The notes under the pieces were generated by a model that saw nothing but the letters and a program-made list of their open reading frames with translations, ran no database searches and was not told where the DNA came from. Positions 1-5,739 of a DNA stretch of 10,186 bases are shown piece by piece; position 1 is the stretch's first letter; each line of letters begins with the position of its first letter. This DNA comes from Lachnospira sp. UBA4285 (GTDB taxonomy: Bacteria > Bacillota > Clostridia > Lachnospirales > Lachnospiraceae): NCBI GenBank assembly GCA_002394965.1, contig DGVL01000040.1, positions 1 to 10,186 of the forward strand, written 5' to 3'. The position numbers were made by a program, and so were the translations under genes.

Positions 1-246
1 GACGAGGCGACCAGCTCCATCGACACGCGCACCGAAAAACTGGTGCAGGACGGCATGGACCGGCTGATGGCGGGACGGACGACATTCGTCATTGCGCACC
101 GCCTGTCGACCATCCGCAACTCCGATCAGATTCTGGTGCTGGAACAGGGGCAGATCATCGAGCGGGGCAATCACGAACAGCTGCTCGAGAAGAAGGGCCG
201 CTACTACCAGCTCTACACAGGCATGAAGGCCGGCGACGCGTCGTGA
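1..246 (+). CDS. ABC exporter ATP-binding/permease protein, C-terminal end only (partial)
   Basis: The reading frame is open from the first base and ends at TGA 244-246. It encodes the last 81 residues of an ABC ATPase domain. It begins inside Walker B (DEATSS, with the catalytic Glu), runs through the D-loop (SSIDTRTE), and has the switch histidine in VIAHRLSTI. It ends with the usual [17 protein letters not shown] segment. This combination is typical of fused membrane/ATPase exporters of the MsbA/LmrA multidrug type, where the ATPase is at the C-terminus of a half-transporter. The membrane part and Walker A lie outside the window, so substrate and homo- or heterodimer partner cannot be told. 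The intact Glu after Walker B means this half contributes a catalytically competent site. Nothing links it functionally to the next gene beyond shared orientation. Family assignment is secure; specificity is unknown. Confidence 0.93.
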   Translation, partial: DEATSSIDTRTEKLVQDGMDRLMAGRTTFVIAHRLSTIRNSDQILVLEQGQIIERGNHEQLLEKKGRYYQLYTGMKAGDAS

Positions 247-270
247 GTACCGCCGCCGGAGACTAAAACT

Positions 271-319
271 AAAGGACCGGGATCCGCATGGAATTTGACA
301 AATGCGCTCCCGGTCCTTT
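271..319 (+). terminator. Long hairpin downstream of the ABC gene (possible terminator or attenuator element)
   Basis: A perfect 12-bp inverted repeat pairs 271-282 with 308-319 (AAAGGACCGGGA against TCCCGGTCCTTT), with partial extra pairing inside the loop. It starts 24 bases after the ABC stop codon. On the plus strand the tail is only ATATGTAAAG, so it is a weak intrinsic terminator on its own. It may work with the second hairpin at 346-368. The loop and right arm also contain the candidate LCP promoter. Confidence 0.55.
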
Positions 320-324
320 AATAT
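295..324 (+). promoter_or_regulatory. Candidate promoter of the LCP gene, lying inside the hairpin
   Basis: TTGACA at 295-300 is a perfect -35 hexamer. It is followed after 18 bases by TAATAT at 319-324, a four-of-six match to the -10 consensus. Transcription would begin near 331, giving a leader of about 60 bases that carries the hairpin and U-tract at 346-368. The -35 is strong and the -10 mediocre. Confidence 0.45.
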
Positions 325-345
325 GTAAAGATAAAATACCAAGGA

Positions 346-368
346 CCGGAGAGGCTCCGGCTTTTTTT
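346..368 (+). terminator. Intrinsic terminator-like hairpin just ahead of the LCP ribosome binding site
   Basis: CCGGAG (346-351) pairs with CTCCGG (355-360) around a three-base loop and is followed by C and seven Ts (362-368). It lies only six bases before the LCP ribosome binding site (375-382). It could be a second terminator for the ABC transcript or a conditional terminator in the LCP leader. The stem is only 6 bp but entirely GC-rich. Confidence 0.6.
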
Positions 369-392
369 CGGAAAAAGGAAGGAAACAAACGC

Positions 393-1403
393 ATGACAGA
401 CGAGGAGCGGGCTCGGAAGATCCGGCAGATTCAGCTGAAGCGCAGAAAAAAGAGGAGACGGAAGATCATCATGACGGTGATCCTCTCCATCATCCTGGTG
501 CTGGTCATTCTGTTCGGGATTTTCTACATGCTCTTTGAGCATTACTACTCGAAGATGAATTTCCTGAATGTGGCGGATGTGGAGAGCGACGACGGAGACT
601 CGGACTATCCGGACTATGTGGCGTCCACGAGCGGTGTCTACAACGTCCTGCTGATCGGCGTGGACAGCCGGGAGGATCAGATCAAGGGCAATTCCGACGT
701 CATGATGCTGCTCTCGGTCAACCACAACACGAAAAAGATTCACATGATGTCCTTCATGCGCGATCTGTACGCGGATATCGACGGGTACGGCGTGCGAAAG
801 CTCAACGCGGCCAACAATCTCGGCGGCCCGGGACTTCTGATGTCGACCATCGAGAAGAACTACGAAGTGAACATCGACAGCTATGCGGCGGTGGATTTCC
901 TCGACATGGCCAGCATCATCGATACGCTGGGCGGCGTGGATATAGACCTTCAGGACGCGGAAGTGAAGGTCCTGAATATGTATCTGGACGAGCTGTGCAG
1001 CCTCCAGGGAGTAAATCCGCAGGATTATTACATCAGCTCGGGCGGTCAGACCCACATGAACGGGCTTCAGGCGGTCGCCTACAGCCGGATCCGGTATGTG
1101 GGCAATGCGGATTTCCAGAGGACTCAGCGGCAGCGCGACGTACTTACCCAGCTGATGGGCAAGCTTACCGGCGCCAGCCTGACGCAGCTTTCCCAGTACG
1201 CGGATGAGATTCTTCCGCATGTAACCCACGATCTGAGTCAGACTGACCTGCTCTCGCAGCTCGCCGGCATCACGCAGTACAAGAACTACCAGATCGTACA
1301 GGAACGGGTTCCGTACGACAACCATTACACGAGTGAAAATGAAATCCTGATTCCGGACTGGGACTATACCCTTCCGAAGATCCAGGAGGACCTGAATTCC
1401 TGA
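393..1403 (+). CDS. LCP (LytR-CpsA-Psr) family protein, envelope polymer ligase
   Basis: LCP proteins transfer undecaprenyl-linked glycopolymers (teichoic acid, capsule or similar) onto peptidoglycan on the outer face of the membrane. The protein has 336 residues. It has a very basic cytoplasmic N-terminus (residues 8-24, rich in Lys/Arg), one membrane helix (about 25-48), then the extracellular LCP domain. Visible LCP signatures are NVLLIGVDSRED (84-95), SDVMMLLSVN (101-110), the conserved arginine in SFMRDLY (R113), the KLNAAN turn, and the arginine-rich YSRIRY...DFQRTQRQRD block (230-249). ATG 393 is chosen because AAGGAAGG (375-382) sits ten bases upstream. An in-frame ATG at 288 would start inside the upstream hairpin. 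The gene is monocistronic by appearance, with hairpins on both sides. The acceptor glycopolymer is not deducible. It is the only LCP gene in the window, so no paralogue symbol is given. Confidence 0.93.
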   Translation: MTDEERARKIRQIQLKRRKKRRRKIIMTVILSIILVLVILFGIFYMLFEHYYSKMNFLNVADVESDDGDSDYPDYVASTSGVYNVLLIGVDSREDQIKGNSDVMMLLSVNHNTKKIHMMSFMRDLYADIDGYGVRKLNAANNLGGPGLLMSTIEKNYEVNIDSYAAVDFLDMASIIDTLGGVDIDLQDAEVKVLNMYLDELCSLQGVNPQDYYISSGGQTHMNGLQAVAYSRIRYVGNADFQRTQRQRDVLTQLMGKLTGASLTQLSQYADEILPHVTHDLSQTDLLSQLAGITQYKNYQIVQERVPYDNHYTSENEILIPDWDYTLPKIQEDLNS

Positions 1404-1408
1404 TTCTG

Positions 1409-1450
1409 TGCGCCTTTCCGGGAAACATTCCCGGGAAGGCGCATATTGTT
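1409..1450 (+). terminator. Hairpin terminator after the LCP gene
   Basis: A 16-bp stem with one G.U wobble pairs 1409-1424 with 1428-1443 around a three-base loop, five bases after the LCP stop. The tail TATTGTTG is U-rich but interrupted, so efficiency is uncertain. The candidate promoter of the next operon begins at the end of this tail. Confidence 0.65.
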
Positions 1451-1477
1451 GTGGGAAAAAGATTTCGGGATTACAAT
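1449..1477 (+). promoter_or_regulatory. Candidate promoter of the pap-mscL-exonuclease operon
   Basis: TTGTGG (1449-1454), 17 bases, then TACAAT (1472-1477), a five-of-six -10. The -35 keeps only the TTG. Start would be near 1484, leaving a leader of about 58 bases before the pap start codon. No other good candidate is visible between the LCP terminator and pap. Confidence 0.45.
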
Positions 1478-1528
1478 ACGTGTAAACCATTTGTTGAAAC
1501 GGCAGTCTTATGGTGAGAGCCTGCCGGG

Positions 1529-1535
1529 AAGGAGG
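1529..1535 (+). promoter_or_regulatory. Ribosome binding site that fixes the pap start
   Basis: AAGGAGG, a near-perfect anti-16S match, ends six bases before ATG 1542. It rules out the longer reading frame that could begin at the TTG at 1446, which would overlap the promoter. Confidence 0.85.
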
Positions 1536-1541
1536 CAAGCC

Positions 1542-3020
1542 ATGATAAAGGAAACGGCCATGCCGGGCGCGCCGGATAAAGAGACCATCCGGGCAGAGCT
1601 TGACGCGGCAAGAGAGAAACTGGAGGACTTCCAGATCAAGGTCAAGGAGGCGAAGCTTCCGGTCATCGTGATCATTGAGGGCTGGGGCGCCGCCGGCAAG
1701 GGAAGTGTCCTCGGAAAGATCATCCGCAACATCGACCCGCGGTTCTTCCGGGTCGTCAACATGGACAAGCCCACGGAAGAGGACAGGCGGGAACCTTTCC
1801 TCTACCGGTACTTCGTTCAGATACCGGAGGCCGGAAAGTTCCGCTTCTTTGACACCTGTTACATGGAAGAGGTGACAGAGGGGGTGCTTGGCGGCGAGTA
1901 CGATGAGAAGACGTACCGCAGCCGCATCCGCAGCATCAACACATGCGAGCGTCAGCTGTGCGACAACGGGTATCTGATCCTGAAATTTTTCTTCCAGATC
2001 GGAAAAAAGGAACAGAAAAAGCGCCTGGAGGAGCTTCTGGCGGACAAGAACACCGCGTGGCGCGTCGACAAGGACGACCTGTGGGAGAACCGGCACTACG
2101 ACGAGTGCCTCAGCGTGTACGACCGGTATCTGGAGGATACAAACTCTCCCGCAGCTCCTTGGTATATCATCGATGCGACAGACCGGAAATGGGCAGAACT
2201 TCAGACATTGAACTATCTGAATCAGGGAATTGAGACAGCGCTGCGCAACTCCGATGTGGCTGCTCCGATCCGTCAGAATCCGTTCCGGCTGCTGCCGGCT
2301 CCGAAACTCTCCGACATTCCGCTTGACAAGACGATCCCGGAGGCGGAGTACAAGCCGGAACTGGACCGGCTCCAGAAGAGGCTGCGGGAGCTTCACTACG
2401 AGCTGTACCGCAAAAAGATACCGGTTATCATCGGCTATGAGGGCTGGGACGCGGCCGGAAAGGGCGGCAACATCAAGCGGATCGCCGGGGCCCTGGACCC
2501 GAGGGGGTACGTGGTCGAGCCGATCGCAAGCCCCGAGCCGCACGAAAAGGCCCGCCACTTCCTGTGGCGTTTCTTCACAAGACTCCCCAAGACCGGTCAC
2601 ATCACCATCTTCGATCGCACCTGGTACGGCCGCGTGATGGTGGAAAGACTTGAGGGGTTCTGCTCGGAGAATGACTGGCAGCGCGCCTATAACGAGATCA
2701 ACGAGTTCGAGTATGAACTGCACAACTGGGGGGCGGTCATCATCAAGTTCTGGGTCCAGATCGACAAGCAGACCCAGCTGGCGCGGTTCACAGAAAGGCA
2801 GAACACACCGGAGAAACAGTGGAAGATCACCGACGAGGACTGGCGCAACCGGGAGAAGTGGGATCTGTATGAGGGCGCCGTCAACGAGATGCTTCAGAAG
2901 ACCAGCACGGAATTTGCGCCCTGGCATATCCTGGAGAGCAATGACAAGAAGTATGCCCGGATCAAGGCGCTGAAAATCGTGATCAAAGAGCTTGAGAAAG
3001 CATGTGCGTCTGTGAAATAA
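1542..3020 (+). CDS. pap: Polyphosphate:AMP phosphotransferase (PAP), tandem PPK2 domains
   Basis: The family (PPK2 class II) transfers a phosphate from inorganic polyphosphate to AMP, making ADP in the cytoplasm. The protein has 492 residues, matching the usual length of about 500 for two fused PPK2 domains. The N-terminal domain has a Walker A loop EGWGAAGKGS (46-55) and a Walker B region FFDTCYMEE (102-110). The C-terminal domain has EGWDAAGKGG (300-309) and the canonical FDRTWYGRVMVERLEG (357-372). The N-domain lacks the Walker A aspartate (Gly49 where the C-domain has Asp303) and the arginine after the Walker B aspartate (Thr105 versus Arg359). As known for this class, the C-terminal domain is therefore the likely catalytic one. 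It is the first gene of an operon with mscL (65 bases downstream) and an exonuclease gene. No ppk1 or exopolyphosphatase gene is nearby. Reversal (ADP to polyphosphate) is possible but not deducible. Confidence 0.94.
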   Translation: MIKETAMPGAPDKETIRAELDAAREKLEDFQIKVKEAKLPVIVIIEGWGAAGKGSVLGKIIRNIDPRFFRVVNMDKPTEEDRREPFLYRYFVQIPEAGKFRFFDTCYMEEVTEGVLGGEYDEKTYRSRIRSINTCERQLCDNGYLILKFFFQIGKKEQKKRLEELLADKNTAWRVDKDDLWENRHYDECLSVYDRYLEDTNSPAAPWYIIDATDRKWAELQTLNYLNQGIETALRNSDVAAPIRQNPFRLLPAPKLSDIPLDKTIPEAEYKPELDRLQKRLRELHYELYRKKIPVIIGYEGWDAAGKGGNIKRIAGALDPRGYVVEPIASPEPHEKARHFLWRFFTRLPKTGHITIFDRTWYGRVMVERLEGFCSENDWQRAYNEINEFEYELHNWGAVIIKFWVQIDKQTQLARFTERQNTPEKQWKITDEDWRNREKWDLYEGAVNEMLQKTSTEFAPWHILESNDKKYARIKALKIVIKELEKACASVK

Positions 3021-3022
3021 TA

Positions 3023-3046
3023 GGCAGGAGGCGTAAGCTTCCTGCC
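3023..3046 (+). other. GNRA-tetraloop hairpin between pap and mscL
   Basis: A 10-bp stem (3023-3032 with 3037-3046, one G.U pair) closes a GTAA loop, a GNRA tetraloop on a C-G closing pair. It starts two bases after the pap stop. No T-tract follows (next bases GGTTGGGAAAACC), so it is not a standard terminator. An mRNA 3'-end protection or processing element between cistrons is the more likely role. Confidence 0.5.
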
Positions 3047-3070
3047 GGTTGGGAAAACCTGTGGCAGAAG

Positions 3071-3077
3071 AGGAGGG
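3071..3077 (+). promoter_or_regulatory. Ribosome binding site of mscL
   Basis: AGGAGGG lies eight bases before ATG 3086. It selects this start over an in-frame upstream ATG at 3002 that overlaps the end of pap. Confidence 0.85.
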
Positions 3078-3085
3078 AAAATAAG

Positions 3086-3499
3086 ATGAAGAAGTTCTTT
3101 GAAGAGTTCCGGGCATTTATTGCCAGAGGCAATGTGCTGGACATGGCAGTCGGCGTTATCATCGGCGGTGCGTTCAAGACGATCGTGGATTCGCTGACAG
3201 GGGACATCATTAACCCGATTCTCGGGCTGTTCGGCGGCACGGATCTTTCCTCGATAAAGGTCCATCTGCTCGGCGACTCGTACCTGAACATCGGGAATTT
3301 CCTCAATGCCGTCATCAATTTTCTGCTGATGGCGCTGGTGCTCTTTATCATCGTCAAGGCTTTCAACAGCACCGAGGCGAAACTGAAGGCACTGGCAGAG
3401 AAGAACAAGGAGAAAGAGCCGGAGAAGCCGGCTGGCCCCACGCAGGAGGAACTGCTCACGCAGATCCGCGATCTGCTTGCAGAGAGGGACCAGAAGTGA
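3086..3499 (+). CDS. mscL: Large-conductance mechanosensitive channel MscL
   Basis: MscL is a homopentameric membrane channel that opens under membrane tension and releases solutes on osmotic downshock. The product is 137 residues, essentially the same length as the E. coli protein (136). It starts with the amphipathic MKKFFEEFRAFIARGNVLD (S1 helix). The first membrane helix follows, with the small-residue gate segment DMAVGVIIGGAF (19-30). A periplasmic-type loop runs about 47-70, the second helix about 71-93 (FLNAVINFLLMALVLFIIVKAF), then a charged linker rich in Lys, Glu and Pro. A C-terminal cytoplasmic bundle helix is at about 119-136. It sits in an operon between pap and an exonuclease gene, with only 21 bases to the next ATG. 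Identification is secure. Confidence 0.97.
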   Translation: MKKFFEEFRAFIARGNVLDMAVGVIIGGAFKTIVDSLTGDIINPILGLFGGTDLSSIKVHLLGDSYLNIGNFLNAVINFLLMALVLFIIVKAFNSTEAKLKALAEKNKEKEPEKPAGPTQEELLTQIRDLLAERDQK

Positions 3500-3520
3500 T
3501 CCGTGCCGTGCGACGCACAT

Positions 3521-4537
3521 ATGAACTATATTGTTTTTGATTTGGAATGGAACCAGTGTCCGGAGGGGCGGGAGAAACAAAATCCCGCCCTTCCTTTTGA
3601 GATTATCGAGATCGGCGCCATACGCCTGACACAGGACTTGAAGCCTGACGGTGAGTTCTCGGCGCTCATCAGGCCGAAGGTCTATCACGCTCTGCACTAC
3701 CAGGTGCGCCGGATGCTCTCCTATACGATGAAGGATCTGAAAAAAGGACAGCCGTTCCCGGAAGTCTGCCGGGAGTTTCTGGCCTTCGCGGGAGAGGATC
3801 CGACATTCGTCACGTGGGGACCGGGAGATCTGACGGAACTGGAGCGGAACATGGCGTTTTACCGGATTCCCAACCGCTTCCCGATGCCGTTTCTGTATCT
3901 GGACGCGCAGAAGCTCTACAGTCTGCAGTATCAGGACGGCAAAAAGCGCTCCAGCCTTGAGAATGCCTTCCGGGATCTGGGGCTTGACAAGATGGAGGGA
4001 CATTTTCACCGGGCCATCGCGGACGCGCGCTACACGGCAGACATCTTCCAGACGATCGATCTTGATCGCTTCGGGCGCTACAGGAGCGTGGATCTGTACC
4101 GGATCCCGGACAGCCGGGGAAAAGAGTTCCGCCTGAATTTCGGCACCTATGAGAAGTACGTGACGCGCGGATTCACGGAGCGGGAGAATGCCATGAAGAA
4201 CAAGGATCTGCATCAGGCCCGCTGCTACATCTGCGGAAAGCCGCTCGCGAAGAAGATCCGCTGGTTTGTGGACAACCAGGGGCACGCCTACGGGCTCTTC
4301 TCCTGTCCGGAGCACGGGCTTATCAAGGGACGTTTCCGGGTGAGACAGGCGCCAGGCGGCCTGTATTACGGCATCCGGATTCTGAAGCAGACCGATGAGA
4401 AGGGCGCCGCCATGATCCGCCTGCGCAAGGAGAAGGAGGCGGAGCGAATGCGAAGAAAGGCAGCGGAAGCAAAAAAGGAAGCAGCAAAAAAAGAAGACGG
4501 CCGGAAAAGCGGCCGCCAGGCAGAACATATCACCTGA
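3521..4537 (+). CDS. DEDD-family 3'-5' exonuclease with C-terminal Cys/His cluster
   Basis: The product is 338 residues. The N-terminal part (about 1-185) is an RNase T/DnaQ-like fold that removes nucleotides from nucleic acid 3' ends using two metal ions. Exo I is FDLEWNQ (Asp7, Glu9), Exo II is around TWGPGDL (Asp103), and Exo III is HRAIADA (His163, Asp168), the DEDDh pattern. After a linker, residues 235-265 hold CYIC...SCPEH (Cys235, Cys238, Cys262, His265), which could bind zinc. The tail from 300 is rich in Lys, Arg, Ala and Glu. ATG 3521 is chosen because MNYIVFDLEWN is the natural family start. A GTG at 3503 would add six residues. Neither has a clear ribosome binding site, so expression probably depends on coupling to mscL, which stops 21 bases upstream. 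Substrate (RNA or DNA) is not deducible. Confidence 0.88.
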   Translation: MNYIVFDLEWNQCPEGREKQNPALPFEIIEIGAIRLTQDLKPDGEFSALIRPKVYHALHYQVRRMLSYTMKDLKKGQPFPEVCREFLAFAGEDPTFVTWGPGDLTELERNMAFYRIPNRFPMPFLYLDAQKLYSLQYQDGKKRSSLENAFRDLGLDKMEGHFHRAIADARYTADIFQTIDLDRFGRYRSVDLYRIPDSRGKEFRLNFGTYEKYVTRGFTERENAMKNKDLHQARCYICGKPLAKKIRWFVDNQGHAYGLFSCPEHGLIKGRFRVRQAPGGLYYGIRILKQTDEKGAAMIRLRKEKEAERMRRKAAEAKKEAAKKEDGRKSGRQAEHIT

Positions 4538-4566
4538 AAAAGGCTCCTGACAAGGAGCCTTTTTTT
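4537..4566. terminator. Bidirectional intrinsic terminator between the exonuclease and MraY-like genes
   Basis: The arm 4537-4547 (AAAAAGGCTCC) pairs with 4554-4564 around a six-base loop. The plus strand reads out through seven Ts (4560-4566) and the minus strand through five Ts. It starts at the last base of the exonuclease stop codon and lies four bases beyond the MraY-like stop, so it serves both convergent genes. Confidence 0.92.
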
Positions 4567-4570
4567 GCGC

Positions 4571-5533
4571 TCAGAAGAAGGCACAGATGACAGCAAGGCC
4601 GATGAGGGCCTGAAGAACGGTGAAGCGCGCCACGACCTGTGTGTCCGACCACCCTTTGTTCTTGCGGAAGTGGTCGTGGATCGGCGTGCGCACTCTCCCG
4701 AGGGGATTGCGGTGGGTGACTTTGATGAGCGTGATCTTCACGAGTCCCAGACCTCCGTCCAGGATCATGAGAATCGTCAGCGGGATGAACAGCAGCGGAT
4801 AGCCGAGCTTCAGGAAGGAGAGCGCGATGAGAAATCCTATGGAGCGGGACCCTGCGTCGCCCATGAGCAGGACGCTCGGGGACGAGTTGAACCACAGATA
4901 GGCGAGAATCACGACGATCAGGATCAGAACGAACCGGCTGTAGGTGCCGTCCTGATTGAGCTGCTGCGCGATCAGGAAAACGCAGAACAGCGTCACGGCC
5001 GAAAGCGAAGCGCACAGACCGTCCACGCCGTCCGAGCAGTTGACTACGTTGATGGAGGCCCAGATGAGCAGAATGATGAGGCAGGCGTATACCGGCCGCG
5101 GGATGGTGACCGTGGCTCCGGTCACGGCGATCCGGAAGGTGGACGGATTGTTCGCAAGCCAGGTCAGAGCGCACACGAGCGCCACGCCGAAGTCGAGAAG
5201 TCCCTTTACGAGCCGCCCCCACGGCTTGTCGGAAGCATCGTCAAAATACCCTGAGAGCATCTCCACGAAAGCCAGAACCAGGTAGATCAGAAGCTCCGGG
5301 CTTGCCGGCAGAAACAAGAGCGCACTGATCACGAAGACGAATATCAGAATCAGGCCTGCGCCCCGCGGCTTGCCGATGGACTTTGCGCCGTTCACGGCGA
5401 ATTCCCGCCCGCCATCCTTCGGGAGCCTGTCCTTCAGGCATCCCAGCGCGACAAGTGTCAGCAGACCGGCAAAGATGACGGCCCCCGCCGTCATGGCGCG
5501 CAGACTGGCCAGCGGAAACAAAAGATAAAACAT
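4571..5533 (-). CDS. MraY-like phospho-N-acetylmuramoyl-pentapeptide-transferase family protein (glycosyltransferase 4)
   Basis: The family couples a UDP-activated amino sugar phosphate to undecaprenyl phosphate in the membrane; MraY makes lipid I, the WecA/TagO relatives start other polymers. The 320-residue product is polytopic, about ten hydrophobic segments. Conserved motifs are GYFDDASDKPWG (95-106, Asp98-Asp99), NVVNCSDGVDGL (162-173), LMGDAGSRSIGF (223-234) and TPIHDHFRKNKGW (283-295). The last motif, and its position before a VARF segment, match MraY rather than WecA. However, the usual HHH reads His286-Asp287-His288, and the N-terminal GTPTMGG motif of MraY is replaced by GKPRGAG. 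ATG 5533 is chosen because GGAGGAGGA lies just upstream; ATG 5572 would overlap that site. The gene stands alone, away from any division and cell-wall cluster, so it may be a paralogue with a different substrate rather than the essential mraY. Family assignment is firm, exact substrate is not. Confidence 0.85.
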   Translation of the reverse strand: MFYLLFPLASLRAMTAGAVIFAGLLTLVALGCLKDRLPKDGGREFAVNGAKSIGKPRGAGLILIFVFVISALLFLPASPELLIYLVLAFVEMLSGYFDDASDKPWGRLVKGLLDFGVALVCALTWLANNPSTFRIAVTGATVTIPRPVYACLIILLIWASINVVNCSDGVDGLCASLSAVTLFCVFLIAQQLNQDGTYSRFVLILIVVILAYLWFNSSPSVLLMGDAGSRSIGFLIALSFLKLGYPLLFIPLTILMILDGGLGLVKITLIKVTHRNPLGRVRTPIHDHFRKNKGWSDTQVVARFTVLQALIGLAVICAFF

Positions 5534-5540
5534 ACCGGAT

Positions 5541-5549
5541 TTCCTCCTC
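5541..5549 (-). promoter_or_regulatory. Ribosome binding site that fixes the MraY-like start
   Basis: On the minus strand the bases read GGAGGAGGA, an extended purine-rich match ending seven to eight bases before ATG 5533. It excludes the longer frame starting at 5572. Confidence 0.85.
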
Positions 5550-5567
5550 CATGCAATAAGACCTGAA

Positions 5568-5593
5568 GGCACACCGGAAAGCGGCGGTGCGCC
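5568..5593 (-). other. Hairpin at the 5' end of the MraY-like mRNA
   Basis: On the minus strand, 5593-5585 (GGCGCACCG) pairs with 5576-5568 (CGGTGTGCC) in nine pairs, one of them G.U. On the plus strand the same position is an A-C mismatch, so the structure is better formed in the leftward transcript. With the predicted start near 5597, the hairpin would sit almost at the mRNA 5' end. A stabilising or regulatory role is inference. Confidence 0.35.
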
Positions 5594-5603
5594 CGGGAAT
5601 ATG

Positions 5604-5632
5604 AGTATAGCACACCCGCATGACGCTGTGCT
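5604..5632 (-). promoter_or_regulatory. Candidate leftward promoter of the MraY-like gene
   Basis: The minus strand reads TGCTATACT with the -10 hexamer TATACT at 5609-5604, an extended -10 promoter. The hexamer 17 bases upstream is AGCACA (5632-5627), not a recognisable -35, which suits an extended -10 type. It overlaps the rightward glgB promoter. Confidence 0.5.
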
Positions 5633-5635
5633 ATA
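5606..5635. promoter_or_regulatory. Inverted repeat spanning the divergent MraY-like/glgB promoters
   Basis: TATAGCACA (5606-5614) and TGTGCTATA (5627-5635) form a perfect 9-bp inverted repeat with a 12-base centre. Each arm contains an extended -10 element facing outward. It could be the symmetric outcome of two back-to-back promoters, an operator for a dimeric regulator, or both. Confidence 0.5.
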
Positions 5636-5637
5636 AT
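5609..5637 (+). promoter_or_regulatory. Candidate rightward promoter of glgB
   Basis: TGCTATAAT with a perfect -10 hexamer at 5632-5637 and the TG of an extended -10 at 5629-5630. The -35 position holds AGCACA (5609-5614), a poor match. Start would be near 5644, leaving a leader of about 95 bases. Confidence 0.6.
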
Positions 5638-5739
5638 ATCACGAAAGAAGCAGGGCGTGAGAAAGACGGATGGGAGCCGCAGCAGTGGCGTATTTTCCGC
5701 GGATCACAGGCCTGATACCAGAAGAAGGGCGGATTTCGC

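Noticed and set aside
288..392. In-frame upstream ATG that would extend the LCP protein by 35 residues.
   Set aside because: It starts inside the hairpin and the extension runs through the terminator U-tract (giving Phe-Phe). ATG 393 has a good AAGGAAGG site. An AAAGGA 11 bases before 288 makes it not wholly impossible.
318..3116. A 932-residue open frame on the minus strand, antisense to the LCP and pap genes.
   Set aside because: It covers two clearly conserved sense genes, has no convincing ribosome binding site, and its translation is a compositional reverse image (rich in Leu, Val, His, Arg and Asp) with no recognisable domain. GC-rich codon bias in the sense genes is enough to keep that frame free of stops.
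2894..4528. A 544-residue minus-strand frame antisense to the end of pap, mscL and the exonuclease.
   Set aside because: It crosses three conserved sense genes and an operon junction, and no family is recognisable. It is another antisense shadow.
4565..5254. A 229-residue plus-strand frame antisense to the MraY-like gene.
   Set aside because: The minus strand carries all MraY motifs with a strong ribosome binding site. The plus frame is charge-rich, has no domain and starts inside the terminator region.
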